Shown here piece after piece: positions 35,883 to 44,878 of a DNA stretch of 64,000 nt. The notes under the pieces were generated by a model. It was not told the DNA's origin. It was given only the letters and a program-made list of their open reading frames with translations, and did not search any database. The DNA lies in contig NZ_FQUM01000009.1 in NCBI RefSeq assembly GCF_900129025.1, positions 62,001-126,000 of the forward strand, in the 5' to 3' direction. Numbering within the stretch: position 1 is the stretch's first letter; each line of letters opens with the position of its first letter. The DNA comes from Mariniphaga anaerophila (GTDB lineage: Bacteria; Bacteroidota; Bacteroidia; Bacteroidales; Prolixibacteraceae). The translations under genes were made by a program, and so were the position numbers.

Positions 35883-36833
35883 TCAGTACGGTTTTCTGTA
35901 TTTGTCGTCACCTTCCAGCAATCCCAAATAACTGTTGTATCTACTTTGAGCTATTTCAGATTCTTCTACTGCATTTTTTACGGCGCACCCCGGTTCGTGT
36001 GTGTGCGAGCAGTTATTATACTGGCATTTTTTTGAAATTTTAAATATTTCAGGAAAGTAATGTCCTATTTCCCAGGCTTCCATATTTAGCATTCCAAATC
36101 CTTTAATTCCTGGAGTATCAATAATATAACCTCCTGATGGTAGTTTGTACATTGCCGAAAATGCAGTGGTGTGCTTTCCGGTTTTGTGCATTTCGGATAT
36201 TTCAGACGTTTTCAGATTTAATCCGGGTTGAATAAGGTTTATGAGCGACGACTTCCCTACCCCACTGTGTCCGTTAATTACATTAGTTTTTCCTTTTAAT
36301 TGGCTTTTTAGCTCTTCAATTCCCATTTGTTGTTTTGCAGAAGTGTGCATGCACGGATAGCCGATTTTGGAGTACATCGAAATGAGTTTGGCCATTTTCT
36401 GTTGTTCATCCTTATTGTAAAGGTCAGTTTTATTAAAAACAATTAGAACCGGAATCCGGTACGCTTCTGCAGAGGCAAGGTAGCGGTCGATAAAGGTTGT
36501 TGTAGTTACCGGCGAGGTAACAGTTACAACCAGAACAGCAAGGTCGATGTTTGCTGCGATAATGTGTGATTGCTTTGAGAGATTGGGTGAACGCCGGACG
36601 ATGTAATTTTTTCTGTCTTCAATAGAAGTGATCCACCCGGTATTTAAATCCGAAGCCGATTTTAAATCGGTTTGGACAGTAAAAATAACCCGGTCGCCAA
36701 CAGCAACCGGGTTGGTACTTTTTATCCCTTTTATGCGGAAATTTCCTTTTACTTTGCATTCAAAAATATCTCCGTTTTCGTCTTCAACAGTAAACCAACT
36801 GCCGGTAGTTTTTATGACTAAACCTCTTTTCAC
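35883..36833 (-). CDS. rsgA: Ribosome small-subunit-dependent GTPase RsgA
   Basis: A circularly permuted GTPase acting late in 30S assembly. The 316-residue protein has an OB fold at the N-terminus, then G4 FNKTDLY, G1 GHSGVGKSSLIN, G3 IIDTPGIKGFG, and a zinc finger with C, C, H and C in KKCQYNNCSHTHEPGC. No gap separates its stop from that of mnmA on the other strand. Confidence 0.96.
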   Translation of the reverse strand: MKRGLVIKTTGSWFTVEDENGDIFECKVKGNFRIKGIKSTNPVAVGDRVIFTVQTDLKSASDLNTGWITSIEDRKNYIVRRSPNLSKQSHIIAANIDLAVLVVTVTSPVTTTTFIDRYLASAEAYRIPVLIVFNKTDLYNKDEQQKMAKLISMYSKIGYPCMHTSAKQQMGIEELKSQLKGKTNVINGHSGVGKSSLINLIQPGLNLKTSEISEMHKTGKHTTAFSAMYKLPSGGYIIDTPGIKGFGMLNMEAWEIGHYFPEIFKISKKCQYNNCSHTHEPGCAVKNAVEESEIAQSRYNSYLGLLEGDDKYRKPY

Positions 36834-36910
36834 ATCGCTAATTTTACTGCAAAAATAGTTTTTTGGAACGAAATAGAGGATATGTTGTCTTGATTGCTTG
36901 AGTCACATTC

Positions 36911-36926
36911 GTTTCCACGTGAAACA
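36911..36926. promoter_or_regulatory. parS-like site 2 (one-base insertion)
   Basis: GTTTCCACGTGAAACA contains both parS arms GTTTC and GAAAC but with five rather than four bases between (CACGT). It lies in the 101-bp gap between rsgA and tdh, 4.5 kb from site 1. As a spaced variant its binding is uncertain. Confidence 0.4.
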
Positions 36927-36934
36927 ATGCGCTT

Positions 36935-37963
36935 TTACTCCCAATCCAGTATTATTTTTCCACAATCGCCCTGTTCCATTATTTCGAATGCCTGTTGAAA
37001 ATCATCGGCAGGAAAGCGGTGTGTAATCACATGTGAAATGTCCAATCCTGACGTGAGCATCATTTCCATTTGATACCAGGTTTCGTACATTTCTCTGCCG
37101 TAAATCCCTTTTAGTGTTAACCCTTTGAAAATGACCTTATTCCAGTTTATTTGCGTTTTTTGAGGCAGAATACCAAGTAGTGAAATTTTACCGCCGTTGT
37201 ACATGTGGTTTACCATGTCGTTAAAAGCGGCAGGCGAGCCAGAGCATTCTAACCCAATATCAAAACCAGCAACCATATTATGCTTTTGCATGGCTTCTGT
37301 AATGCTTTCTTTGGTTGGGTCTATAACGCGCGTTGCCCCCAATTTTCTGGCTAGTGCACGGCGAAACGGGCTGAGGTCAGTCCCAATTACATTTCGGGCG
37401 CCGGCAAATCTGCAAATGGCTGCAGCCATTGCACCAATCGGGCCGCCAATTCCGGTAATCAATACATCTTCGCCGAGCAACGGAAATGACAAGGCTGTGT
37501 GGGTAGCGTTTCCAAACGGATCCATAATTGACATTATTTCATCCGGAATATTGGCGTCGACGTGTAGAACATTTTTTGCCGGAACCGAGATATATTCGGC
37601 AAAACCACCGTCGCGCTGAACACCAATTCCAACTGTGTTATCGCAGATGTGTTGTCTTCCCCGGCGGCAGTTTCTGCAAAAGCCGCACGATATGTGTCCT
37701 TCAACCGTAACCCTCTCCCCTACCCTAACGCGGGTCACTTCTGAACCTGTTTCTATAACAGTTCCCATGTACTCGTGGCCGATTGTTACCGGCGTTTTTA
37801 TGGTTTGTTGCGCCCATTCATCCCATTTGTAAATGTGCAAATCTGTTCCACAAATGGCTGCTTTTTTTATTTTGATGAGAACGTCGTTTGGTCCTACTTT
37901 CGGCATAGGAACTTCTTCCATCCAAATTCCTTTTTCTGCCTTGCTTTTTACCAGTGCTTTCAC
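36935..37963 (-). CDS. tdh: L-threonine 3-dehydrogenase
   Basis: A 342-residue zinc alcohol dehydrogenase-type enzyme oxidising threonine to 2-amino-3-ketobutyrate. Catalytic zinc region AAICGTDLHIYKWDEW and GHEYMG; structural zinc cysteines CGFCRNCRRGRQHIC; NTVGIGVQRDGGFAEY is a Tdh-specific segment; NAD loop GIGGPIGAMAA. A parS-like site lies directly upstream. No kbl (2-amino-3-ketobutyrate ligase) gene is adjacent. Confidence 0.94.
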   Translation of the reverse strand: MKALVKSKAEKGIWMEEVPMPKVGPNDVLIKIKKAAICGTDLHIYKWDEWAQQTIKTPVTIGHEYMGTVIETGSEVTRVRVGERVTVEGHISCGFCRNCRRGRQHICDNTVGIGVQRDGGFAEYISVPAKNVLHVDANIPDEIMSIMDPFGNATHTALSFPLLGEDVLITGIGGPIGAMAAAICRFAGARNVIGTDLSPFRRALARKLGATRVIDPTKESITEAMQKHNMVAGFDIGLECSGSPAAFNDMVNHMYNGGKISLLGILPQKTQINWNKVIFKGLTLKGIYGREMYETWYQMEMMLTSGLDISHVITHRFPADDFQQAFEIMEQGDCGKIILDWE

Positions 37964-38093
37964 GGTGTTTTTATTTGATAAGTTATTACGAAAACTGCAC
38001 GCAATTTAGTATAAAATATTGCGGTAAATGGTAATGAAACTCAGTAAACGCAAAGAAAAATAATTCTGGTTTAATGCTTTGTAAATAAGTGTT

Positions 38094-39320
38094 TTAAATG
38101 TTTTCGTTGGAGAGGAACCGGTGAGAAATAAAACGAACAGGGTACCACGAAGCAACGAACCCGATGCCTAGTACAATGCCTAGAATGAAAAGGATATCGG
38201 AAAAAACAATTTCTACCGGATAGGCTGAAATGATAAATGAGCCTGCGCCGGGCAGGGTAACAATTTCGAACCGGATTTGAAGCCAGCAGATAAAGACTCC
38301 CAATAAGGAGCCAATTACAGCTCCAAATACTGAAATTAGCCACCCTTCGAATAAAAATATTTTGCGAATAAGTTTGGAATCGGCGCCCATGCTGCGCAAA
38401 ATAAAAAGGTCTTCTTTTTTGTCAATTATCAGCATGGACAAACTCCCCAGCATGTTAAAAGACGCTACAATGAGAATGAAAACCAAGATTAAATAGGAAG
38501 CCCATTTTTCCGATTTCATGGTGCGGAAAATCAGGTCGTGCTGCTGGTATTTGTTTTTCACGTGAAACGAATCTCCCAGTATTTCCTGTATTTGATTCTG
38601 TAGCTTTTTCCCATTTGCTTTCGGATCGATACCCAATTCTACTGCCGAAACCTGGTTTCCGCTTTCAAACAGGCTGGCGGCAAAATGGTAGGGAACAATC
38701 ATGTATTTTGAATCAATTTCTTCCAACACAGAAAAAACGCCTGACGGGAAAATATAGTCGTAATTGAGAGACCGCGCCAGGTTTACAGATGTTTGCTTTC
38801 CTTTTTGGGGAACAAATATGCGAATGGGATCTACAAACGAGAGCCCCAGCCCCAGATTGTATGCAACTCCCTGCCCCACTACCGCGTAATCAATACCTTC
38901 GTCTTCCAGCATAAAAATGCCGTCAACAATTAGCGTATCGATGTTGGTGTAGCTCGAATAATTTGGCGGCACGCCCTTTACAACGGCCGGGTATTGCTGG
39001 TTTCCGTATTTCAGAAGCGCAACTTCCTCTATTACTTCTGCGTAGTGCAACACCCCGGGCAGGTTTTTTATTTTGTCGAACCGGCTGTCGGAAGCAACAA
39101 ACATTTTTCCATGAGTTGGCGTAATTTTCAGGTCGGGGTCAAAATTGCTGAAGAACGTACCGATCAGGCTGTTAAACCCATTAAAAACCGACAACACAAT
39201 TACAAGCGCCATGGTTCCTACAATAATTCCGGAAACCGATATTCCGGAAATAATATTGATGATGTTTTGTTTTTTCTTTGAAAACAAATACCGTAGCGCT
39301 ATAAAGAGTGGTAAGTTCAA
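38094..39320 (-). CDS. FtsX-like ABC transporter permease (LolC/LolE type)
   Basis: A 408-residue permease with an N-terminal helix (IVGTMALVIVLSVFNGF), a MacB-type periplasmic domain (about 50-260) and three C-terminal helices with the FtsX core (FNMLGSLSMLIIDKKEDLFILRSMG). The form matches lipoprotein-releasing LolC/LolE. The ATPase partner (LolD) is not in the window. A parS-like palindrome lies in the coding sequence. rbfA is 43 bp upstream. Confidence 0.9.
   Translation of the reverse strand: MNLPLFIALRYLFSKKKQNIINIISGISVSGIIVGTMALVIVLSVFNGFNSLIGTFFSNFDPDLKITPTHGKMFVASDSRFDKIKNLPGVLHYAEVIEEVALLKYGNQQYPAVVKGVPPNYSSYTNIDTLIVDGIFMLEDEGIDYAVVGQGVAYNLGLGLSFVDPIRIFVPQKGKQTSVNLARSLNYDYIFPSGVFSVLEEIDSKYMIVPYHFAASLFESGNQVSAVELGIDPKANGKKLQNQIQEILGDSFHVKNKYQQHDLIFRTMKSEKWASYLILVFILIVASFNMLGSLSMLIIDKKEDLFILRSMGADSKLIRKIFLFEGWLISVFGAVIGSLLGVFICWLQIRFEIVTLPGAGSFIISAYPVEIVFSDILFILGIVLGIGFVASWYPVRFISHRFLSNENI
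38554..38569. promoter_or_regulatory. parS-like site 3 (inside the permease gene)
   Basis: TTTTTCACGTGAAACG matches the canonical parS palindrome at 14 of 16 positions, with an intact TTTCACGTGAAA core. Location inside a gene is common for parS. Confidence 0.5.
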
Positions 39321-39363
39321 GCTTTTTTGCTATTAAACGGGAATTTAGATATTTTATTGAAAG

Positions 39364-39708
39364 CTATTTTTGAAGCAGCTCATCAATATGTTCAATGTAA
39401 TCGAGGCTGTCGTCAATATAAAATTCAAGTTCCGGAATAATCCGAACGCTTTTACCAATCCGGCGACCCAGCTCACCCCTCACGGCTTTGCTGTTTTGCT
39501 TTATCTCTCCGAGAATTTCTTTGGCAAATTCCGATGGAAATATACTCAGAAAAATACGTGCAATACTCATATCTTTGGTAACCCGCACAATACTAACTGT
39601 TATGAGTTTTCCGTGGTATTTCGACTTATTTAACTGTAGTAAAATATCGGCCATTTCGCGCTGAATCAGCCTTGAAATTTTATTCTGTCTGGTACTGAAT
39701 TGTTCCAT
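39364..39708 (-). CDS. rbfA: Ribosome-binding factor A
   Basis: A 114-residue KH-fold factor for 16S rRNA 5' processing. Start set at the ATG at 39708 (MEQFSTRQNKISRLIQ), as the 27 upstream codons do not look like RbfA. Marks are QREMADIL near the start, ARIFLSIFP, and the C-terminal VRIIPELEFYIDDSLDY. It lies between the STN-domain protein genes and the permease on the minus strand. Confidence 0.94.
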   Translation of the reverse strand: MEQFSTRQNKISRLIQREMADILLQLNKSKYHGKLITVSIVRVTKDMSIARIFLSIFPSEFAKEILGEIKQNSKAVRGELGRRIGKSVRIIPELEFYIDDSLDYIEHIDELLQK

Positions 39709-39785
39709 GATAAACGTTGTTTCCTGTTTCAAAATGACAAAATTACAGAAAATATTTCGATGTGTTATAATTGGAAACCGCCTCT

Positions 39786-41309
39786 TCACTTTTCTGACGA
39801 AAGGTTTTGGATGGCGTTTCGTAAATCTTCGTCGGGTTTTATAATGTTGTAGTTTTCCCAGAACTGCGAGTCGTAGCTGCCAATCATTTCAACAAAAATG
39901 TCGCGCTTGGAAAACGACTGGTCGCGTTGAAACCGTTTCAGTTTGGTGTTTTGTATGTTGGTTACAAGTAGATCGGAAACACTGTGAAACTCGGAATTGA
40001 TGTTTTCTTTTCGGCTGCGGATTTTAAATTTGATGGAAGCCTGCGCTGTTGCCAGCTGCCATTTTCCCTGGTATTGCTGGTAGTTTACTGTGTATCGGAC
40101 AAAAGACGGTCGGGCTTTTACGCCCTGCGGGGTTCGTTTAATTAATATTGGTGTTGCTTTTTTTAATCCGGTTCTGTCGAATCCAAACTGTGCGCGTACA
40201 ATCGCAAATGTTTCACGGTGAACAAACAGTTCACCAACAAAACCAGGGAAGCTGTGTCCGTTAATCGGCTCAAATTCAATAATATAAACAGGATCGTTGT
40301 TGTACCAAATTACGCGGCTGATTTTGTATTTGTAAAAGTGTTGAAAATCCGGGTCAATAAACGACTCCATGTTTTTTATTATGTCGAGCTGTGTGATGGA
40401 AAACGGTCCTCCCTGAAGTTTAAAATTCAGCCATTTAAATGGTTGAACATCCTGGCTTTGCCTGCCTTTTATTAACCGGACAATGTCATTTCTGATTGAG
40501 TTGTAGTACGGAGCTTTTAGTATTTCGATAACAGCCTCAGAAACATTAATGTAGTTCCCATCCTGTTTAACAGTTTCGCGGTAAAATGCGTTCATCAGCC
40601 TTGAGTCCGAAGAATAGTTTTCCTCGAAATTAGCACGAATATTTTCGAGCAGTTTTTCGGGCGATATCGCTGTTACTTTTATTTCCTTTATCCGGATTGA
40701 AATGGGATCCAGAAAAATTAAGTCTTCATCAAGAAGTTGGTTTGCAGGCATTTGCTTTTGTGCATAACCCATGCTCGAAACAGCAATTGTATCGTCAATA
40801 AACTGAGGATGCAATTTTAAAAGAAAATCGCCATCAGAATTGGTAATGGTGCCAACCGGTTGATTGAAAACCGAAATCGATGCATATTCAATTGGACGGA
40901 GGTGCTTTCTGTCCAGAATTTTACCGGAAAGAAAAAAATATTTAACAGGAACAGTGTCTGGTCTCGCCACAGATGACGCTTCTTTTGGAGCTTTCTTTGT
41001 GATGATAATCTGATTTTCCAGTTCTGTAAACCGGAATATTTCGGGGTTAAAAATTTTTTTCAGAACATGAAAAAGAGATTTGTCAAGGAGCTGTAAACTG
41101 AACGTTTTTTCTGTGTTGATTAAAGAGGCATCGTAAGAAAAATAAACTTTTGCCTGCCAGCTTATCTGGTCTAAAACAGCAGTTAGCGGCAGGTCTTTTA
41201 CCTGAATGGAAATACGGCGTTCCAAAACGGAGCCATCCTGTTGCTGGCCTGTAACAGGAACGCAAAACAACAGGATGGAAACAACTACCCCAATTAGTTT
41301 GATATGCAT
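39786..41309 (-). CDS. STN and carboxypeptidase-regulatory-like domain protein
   Basis: A 507-residue exported protein: signal peptide about 1-21 (ending VTGQ), an STN (secretin/TonB short N-terminal) domain about 34-103 (RRISIQVKDLPLTAVLDQIS), and a CarboxypepD_reg-like beta domain about 126-205 (LSGKILDRKHLRPIEYASIS). A large C-terminal region follows (about 215-505; FYRETVKQDGNYINVSEA and YIIEFEPINGH) that resembles DUF5686-type surface proteins but has no TonB-receptor barrel. Its ATG shares the last A of the protease stop (TAATG), so it is translationally coupled. It is the fourth gene of a sigma-FecR-protease-STN run. Confidence 0.85.
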   Translation of the reverse strand: MHIKLIGVVVSILLFCVPVTGQQQDGSVLERRISIQVKDLPLTAVLDQISWQAKVYFSYDASLINTEKTFSLQLLDKSLFHVLKKIFNPEIFRFTELENQIIITKKAPKEASSVARPDTVPVKYFFLSGKILDRKHLRPIEYASISVFNQPVGTITNSDGDFLLKLHPQFIDDTIAVSSMGYAQKQMPANQLLDEDLIFLDPISIRIKEIKVTAISPEKLLENIRANFEENYSSDSRLMNAFYRETVKQDGNYINVSEAVIEILKAPYYNSIRNDIVRLIKGRQSQDVQPFKWLNFKLQGGPFSITQLDIIKNMESFIDPDFQHFYKYKISRVIWYNNDPVYIIEFEPINGHSFPGFVGELFVHRETFAIVRAQFGFDRTGLKKATPILIKRTPQGVKARPSFVRYTVNYQQYQGKWQLATAQASIKFKIRSRKENINSEFHSVSDLLVTNIQNTKLKRFQRDQSFSKRDIFVEMIGSYDSQFWENYNIIKPDEDLRNAIQNLSSEK

Positions 41310-42871
41310 TAAAACACTTTTTTCAGTTCGAACGAGGTTTTATATTCCTCTCCGTCACGTAATACGGTAATTTTAATTTTTTTGTTTTCTCGGCTTTGCA
41401 ATAAAAGATTGATGTCATTCAGTTCAATCGATTGATGATGGTTGTTGTTTAGAGAAAGAATCTGGTCGTTTACCTGGAGGCCGGCAAAATAGGCGGGAGA
41501 ATTTTCCCTGATGTCTGTTATAGTGAAAATTGGTAATCCCGGCATCGGGTTTATTACCTCCATTCCGCTCATGTTGTAATTGAACTCTTCTTTTACCCGA
41601 TAGGTTGGCCTCAACGTCATTCTGCTGTTTCTGTAATCCATTGTAACAATAAACCTGCGTAGAATTTCTGCGCCAAGGGTTCCGTTTCTGTCGTTGGAAG
41701 AAATCAGCTGGTCTATCAACTCCGAGTTTGGAAAAGCAACAATTGGTTTGGGCAGTACCATTGGGCCTACCCAAAGACCGTCAATCCTTCCTTTGGTGCC
41801 ATACAAATCTCCATTCAGTCCTTTTCCCAAAAAAGTTTCTATGTGGTTTTGAGGAATGTCAATCCGGTCGTCCGATTTTTCGGAAAGCCATAACGCATCG
41901 CTCGCACCGGTGTCTACAAGCAGTTTTACCGGAACTTCCTGAAGATCTTCGGTCACAATACTGGTACGCACAAACGGCTTGTTCCCATCGAGATGCAGCG
42001 GCAAAATAATATCCTTTTTTCTGTCGCGGTATTTGTAGTGTTCAGGGCGGAATAGCGTTATTTTTTCGTTTGAATAATCGATTTTTACAATGTAATCTTT
42101 AAACAGGTTGAATCCGATTAATCCGTGTACCGGCAGACCGAGCATGTGTGAAATCTGGAAGTTTTCGTCGATTATCATTTGTATTTCCTGGTTCCATGCC
42201 GTGAGCCCGTTCAGTTTAATGCTGTTGTTGGCCGAGCGGTATGCTGTTAAATCATAGCCTTCGCCTAATCCCTGAATTTTTACCGGCATCAGGTAATTGA
42301 GATTTAACTTATTAACAAAAGGAAGTTCTGTAATAATCGGAAAACGCACCCCGGTGTCGAGAATGAAATTGAGTGTGTCTGACTCGTTAATGGTTACCGG
42401 TATGATAATTAGGTTACTGGCAGACTTAAATTTTATGGTAATTGATTTTTCTCGCGGATCGTCAAAAAGAAAACCGCGGTTGGCACTTAAAAAATTCTGT
42501 GAATTTTCGTATCCCATGCTTTCTTCAAGCGGAACATAATCTCTGACAACCAGAATGTTGTCTTCTATTTCGAATAGCAGATAAAAGTCTTTCATCAGTT
42601 TATCCAGCACATATTTTATGGGCCGGTTCGAAATATTGAGGTTGACTTTTTTGCCTTCTACAATACTCGAATTGTACGAATAGTCCAGATTCAAATAGTT
42701 ACAGATTTTTTCGATGATATCTGATAACGCTTCGTCTTCAGCATAAATGGAGATATTTTGGTCGAGCGCCTGGTTGTTTGGTTGTTGCGCAAGCCCAGTA
42801 GTAGAAGTTGTTAGCAACACTGCCAGCAACATTGCCACTATTAATCCGATTTTTGTTCCAATAGTTTTCAT
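41309..42871 (-). CDS. STN-domain aspartyl protease with two DTG motifs and a PDZ domain
   Basis: A 520-residue exported protein. Order: signal peptide about 1-29; STN domain about 38-110 (ISIYAEDEALSDIIEKIC); first pepsin/retropepsin-like lobe with D172-T-G (FILDTGVRFPII) closing with VHGLIGFNLFKDYIVKIDY; second lobe with D320-T-G (KLLVDTGASDALWL) closing with LGAEILRRFIVTMDY; C-terminal PDZ about 435-518 (GLPIFTITDIRENSPAYFAGLQ). Two catalytic motifs in one chain predict a single-chain active protease. An STN domain is normally the signalling arm of a TonB receptor, here fused to a protease beside FecR. Likely periplasmic or outer-membrane associated. Confidence 0.87.
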   Translation of the reverse strand: MKTIGTKIGLIVAMLLAVLLTTSTTGLAQQPNNQALDQNISIYAEDEALSDIIEKICNYLNLDYSYNSSIVEGKKVNLNISNRPIKYVLDKLMKDFYLLFEIEDNILVVRDYVPLEESMGYENSQNFLSANRGFLFDDPREKSITIKFKSASNLIIIPVTINESDTLNFILDTGVRFPIITELPFVNKLNLNYLMPVKIQGLGEGYDLTAYRSANNSIKLNGLTAWNQEIQMIIDENFQISHMLGLPVHGLIGFNLFKDYIVKIDYSNEKITLFRPEHYKYRDRKKDIILPLHLDGNKPFVRTSIVTEDLQEVPVKLLVDTGASDALWLSEKSDDRIDIPQNHIETFLGKGLNGDLYGTKGRIDGLWVGPMVLPKPIVAFPNSELIDQLISSNDRNGTLGAEILRRFIVTMDYRNSRMTLRPTYRVKEEFNYNMSGMEVINPMPGLPIFTITDIRENSPAYFAGLQVNDQILSLNNNHHQSIELNDINLLLQSRENKKIKITVLRDGEEYKTSFELKKVF

Positions 42872-42963
42872 CGTGTAATTTTTTAGTTTTTACTGGTTAT
42901 TGAATCACTGATGCGATGCGCCGGCTTACGGTGGCTTTCTATTGTTTTTCATGGCTTTGAGTA

Positions 42964-44007
42964 TTACTTGTTTATTGCTCTGTTTTCTGATAAAATGTAG
43001 GTATTGTTTTCTTTTTCCAATTTCAAATCGAATGTTAACCGGATAACGTTCAGAACGAATTCAACAGGTTTTTTGTCGAACTGGGCCGTGAGGATTAAAT
43101 CGTTTAAATATTCTTCTTTTAATTGAATATCAGTGTGATATGTTTCGTTTAAATAGAAGATTACTTCGCTAAGAGGAGTGTTGTTGAAAAGCAGAATCCG
43201 GGTTTTCCAGGCCAGATAGTTTTGATTGGCATTGGTTGACTTTTCCAACTTTCCGATTGAATTGATAAATGTGCCTTTCTCTCCCGGTTTTAGTGTAATC
43301 TCTTTTAAGTCGGAAATATTTGTGTTTTTATTGCCTGTTACTTTTACTGTTCCGGTTTTAACAACTACTTCAACGGTTTTGCTTTCAGGATACGCATTTA
43401 CATTAAACGACGTTCCTAAAACCTGTACCCGGGCATTTCCGGCATTGATAATGAATGGTGTTTCGGGGTTGTGTGCAACATCAAAAAATGCTTCTCCGGT
43501 AATTGTTACTTCCCGCACATTGTTATTAAATTTTGTGGGAAATTCGAGTTTCGAATTGCTGTTTAATGTAACCAGTGTTCCGTCAGGAAGAACATATTCG
43601 TTAACAACCTGATTTTTGTCCGAAATGATTTCACTGTAATTTACTGAACCCTGGTTTTTTTGTGCGAAGTAGAAGGCGGCGCTGCCTGCAAGTATTGCTA
43701 CAACAATAACTGCAGCGTACCTGTAAAATTTTGAAATGATAGTTCTGCGTGTTAAAGCAGGAGTTATTTTAGGCTGAATACGCTGTTTCGTTTTCTTCCA
43801 GGCCGCATCAGAATTGAATTTGTTGAGTAGAAAATAATCGTCTGTTTTTTCCAACAAAACTTTTATTTCTTCCAGCTCATCTTTGTTTTGTTCCGATTGG
43901 GATGCCCAGTTTTCTACTGCTTCTTTTTCTACGATGTTTGCCTGGTGGCAACAATATTTTTGCAGCAGTTCGTACTTTGGTTTTTCTATGGAATTATTTG
44001 TTTTCAT
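42964..44007 (-). CDS. FecR-family anti-sigma factor
   Basis: Start taken at the ATG at 44007, not the TTG five codons upstream; 347 residues. N-terminal cytoplasmic sigma-binding part (about 1-85), one membrane helix (about 96-116, AAVIVVAILAGSAAFYF), FecR domain (about 130-225, VLPDGTLVTLNSNSKLEF, GEAFFDVAHN) and a C-terminal DUF4974/STN-like domain (about 270-345, TPLSEVIFYLNETYHTDIQL). It would hold its sigma factor until signalled through the periplasm. Gene order sigma-FecR-STN protease suggests the downstream STN proteins are its partners. Confidence 0.92.
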   Translation of the reverse strand: MKTNNSIEKPKYELLQKYCCHQANIVEKEAVENWASQSEQNKDELEEIKVLLEKTDDYFLLNKFNSDAAWKKTKQRIQPKITPALTRRTIISKFYRYAAVIVVAILAGSAAFYFAQKNQGSVNYSEIISDKNQVVNEYVLPDGTLVTLNSNSKLEFPTKFNNNVREVTITGEAFFDVAHNPETPFIINAGNARVQVLGTSFNVNAYPESKTVEVVVKTGTVKVTGNKNTNISDLKEITLKPGEKGTFINSIGKLEKSTNANQNYLAWKTRILLFNNTPLSEVIFYLNETYHTDIQLKEEYLNDLILTAQFDKKPVEFVLNVIRLTFDLKLEKENNTYILSENRAINK

Positions 44008-44063
44008 CTGTAATGAAGACAAATGATCTGAGTTTTACCCTGAATGTAGTTTGAAAAAATTAA

Positions 44064-44612
44064 TCAGAAAATTAAAAAATGGCGCAATTTTTTACGTAAA
44101 GTGCTAATTGCGAGTCCTATTTGGGTTTCTACTGTTTTTACTGAAATGTTCAATTTTAGGGCAATTTCATTATATTTCAATCCTTCTTCCCTGCTCATTC
44201 TGAAAATCTTTTGTCGTTTTTCCGGCAGCTCAGAAATGCTTTCCTCAATTTTTTGAAACAGTTCTTGTTGGGTGTCAATGTTTTCTCCGGAATAGAATTT
44301 CTCAGTTTGGGCCAACACTTTTTTAGAATGTTCGTTTACGATTTGGTTGTGTTTGATGTAATTCAGGCAATGGTTTTTTACAGCTCTGAACAGATAGTTT
44401 TGTAGAGACGATTCAATTTTAGTTTTCTTCCGGTTTTCCCAAAGGAGAACAAACAGCTCCTGAACTATTTCTTCTGCTGCAGACGGGTTTTTTAATACTT
44501 TAGTGGTATACAGGCATAAATGGGGGTAATATTGTCTAAAAAGCGCTTCAAACGCTTTCTTATCGCCTCCCCTGATTTTTGCAAGAAGAATATTTTCCCT
44601 TTGCTTGTCCAT
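44064..44612 (-). CDS. ECF RNA polymerase sigma factor (FecI-like)
   Basis: A 182-residue sigma-70 of the Bacteroidota ECF type. Region 2 (FEALFRQYYPHLCLYTTKVL, AAEEIVQELFVLLWENR) and region 4 (LPEKRQKIFRMSREEGLKYNEIALKL, SVKTVETQIGLAISTLRKKL) are complete. It is first in a minus-strand run with FecR, protease and STN genes. The 210 bp between its start and the tRNA promoter hold nothing I can name. Confidence 0.93.
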   Translation of the reverse strand: MDKQRENILLAKIRGGDKKAFEALFRQYYPHLCLYTTKVLKNPSAAEEIVQELFVLLWENRKKTKIESSLQNYLFRAVKNHCLNYIKHNQIVNEHSKKVLAQTEKFYSGENIDTQQELFQKIEESISELPEKRQKIFRMSREEGLKYNEIALKLNISVKTVETQIGLAISTLRKKLRHFLIF

Positions 44613-44822
44613 TAATTACGCCTGTTAAAACTGCCTGACTAATTTAGTAAAAACGATGTTATTTCCTGAAAACAAAAGTATTGAATGAAATAAACATGTT
44701 TTTTTATCCAGGTATTGCAATCAGTAATGCTGAAATTTTCGCTAAAATCATGAATCTCTTCCGGTTTTTTGAACGCTTAGAAATCAAAAAAACTAAAACA
44801 GATGAAATTTAGGAGTAAGATT

Positions 44823-44852
44823 TTGTCAGTTCCGGTTAAATAATTAGTTTTG
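44823..44852 (+). promoter_or_regulatory. Promoter of tRNA-Leu
   Basis: TTG (44823-44825), a 19-base spacer and TAGTTTTG (44845-44852) match the Bacteroidota consensus perfectly, 26 bp before the tRNA. Confidence 0.85.
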
Positions 44853-44878
44853 CACACCAATTTTCCGCAAAGGGAAAT

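Noticed and set aside
37197-37619. 140-codon plus-strand frame inside tdh
   Set aside because: Antisense shadow of tdh.
40209-40224. TGTTTCACGGTGAACA as a fourth parS site
   Set aside because: Three central mismatches to parS and inside a coding region; expected by chance about once in several such windows.
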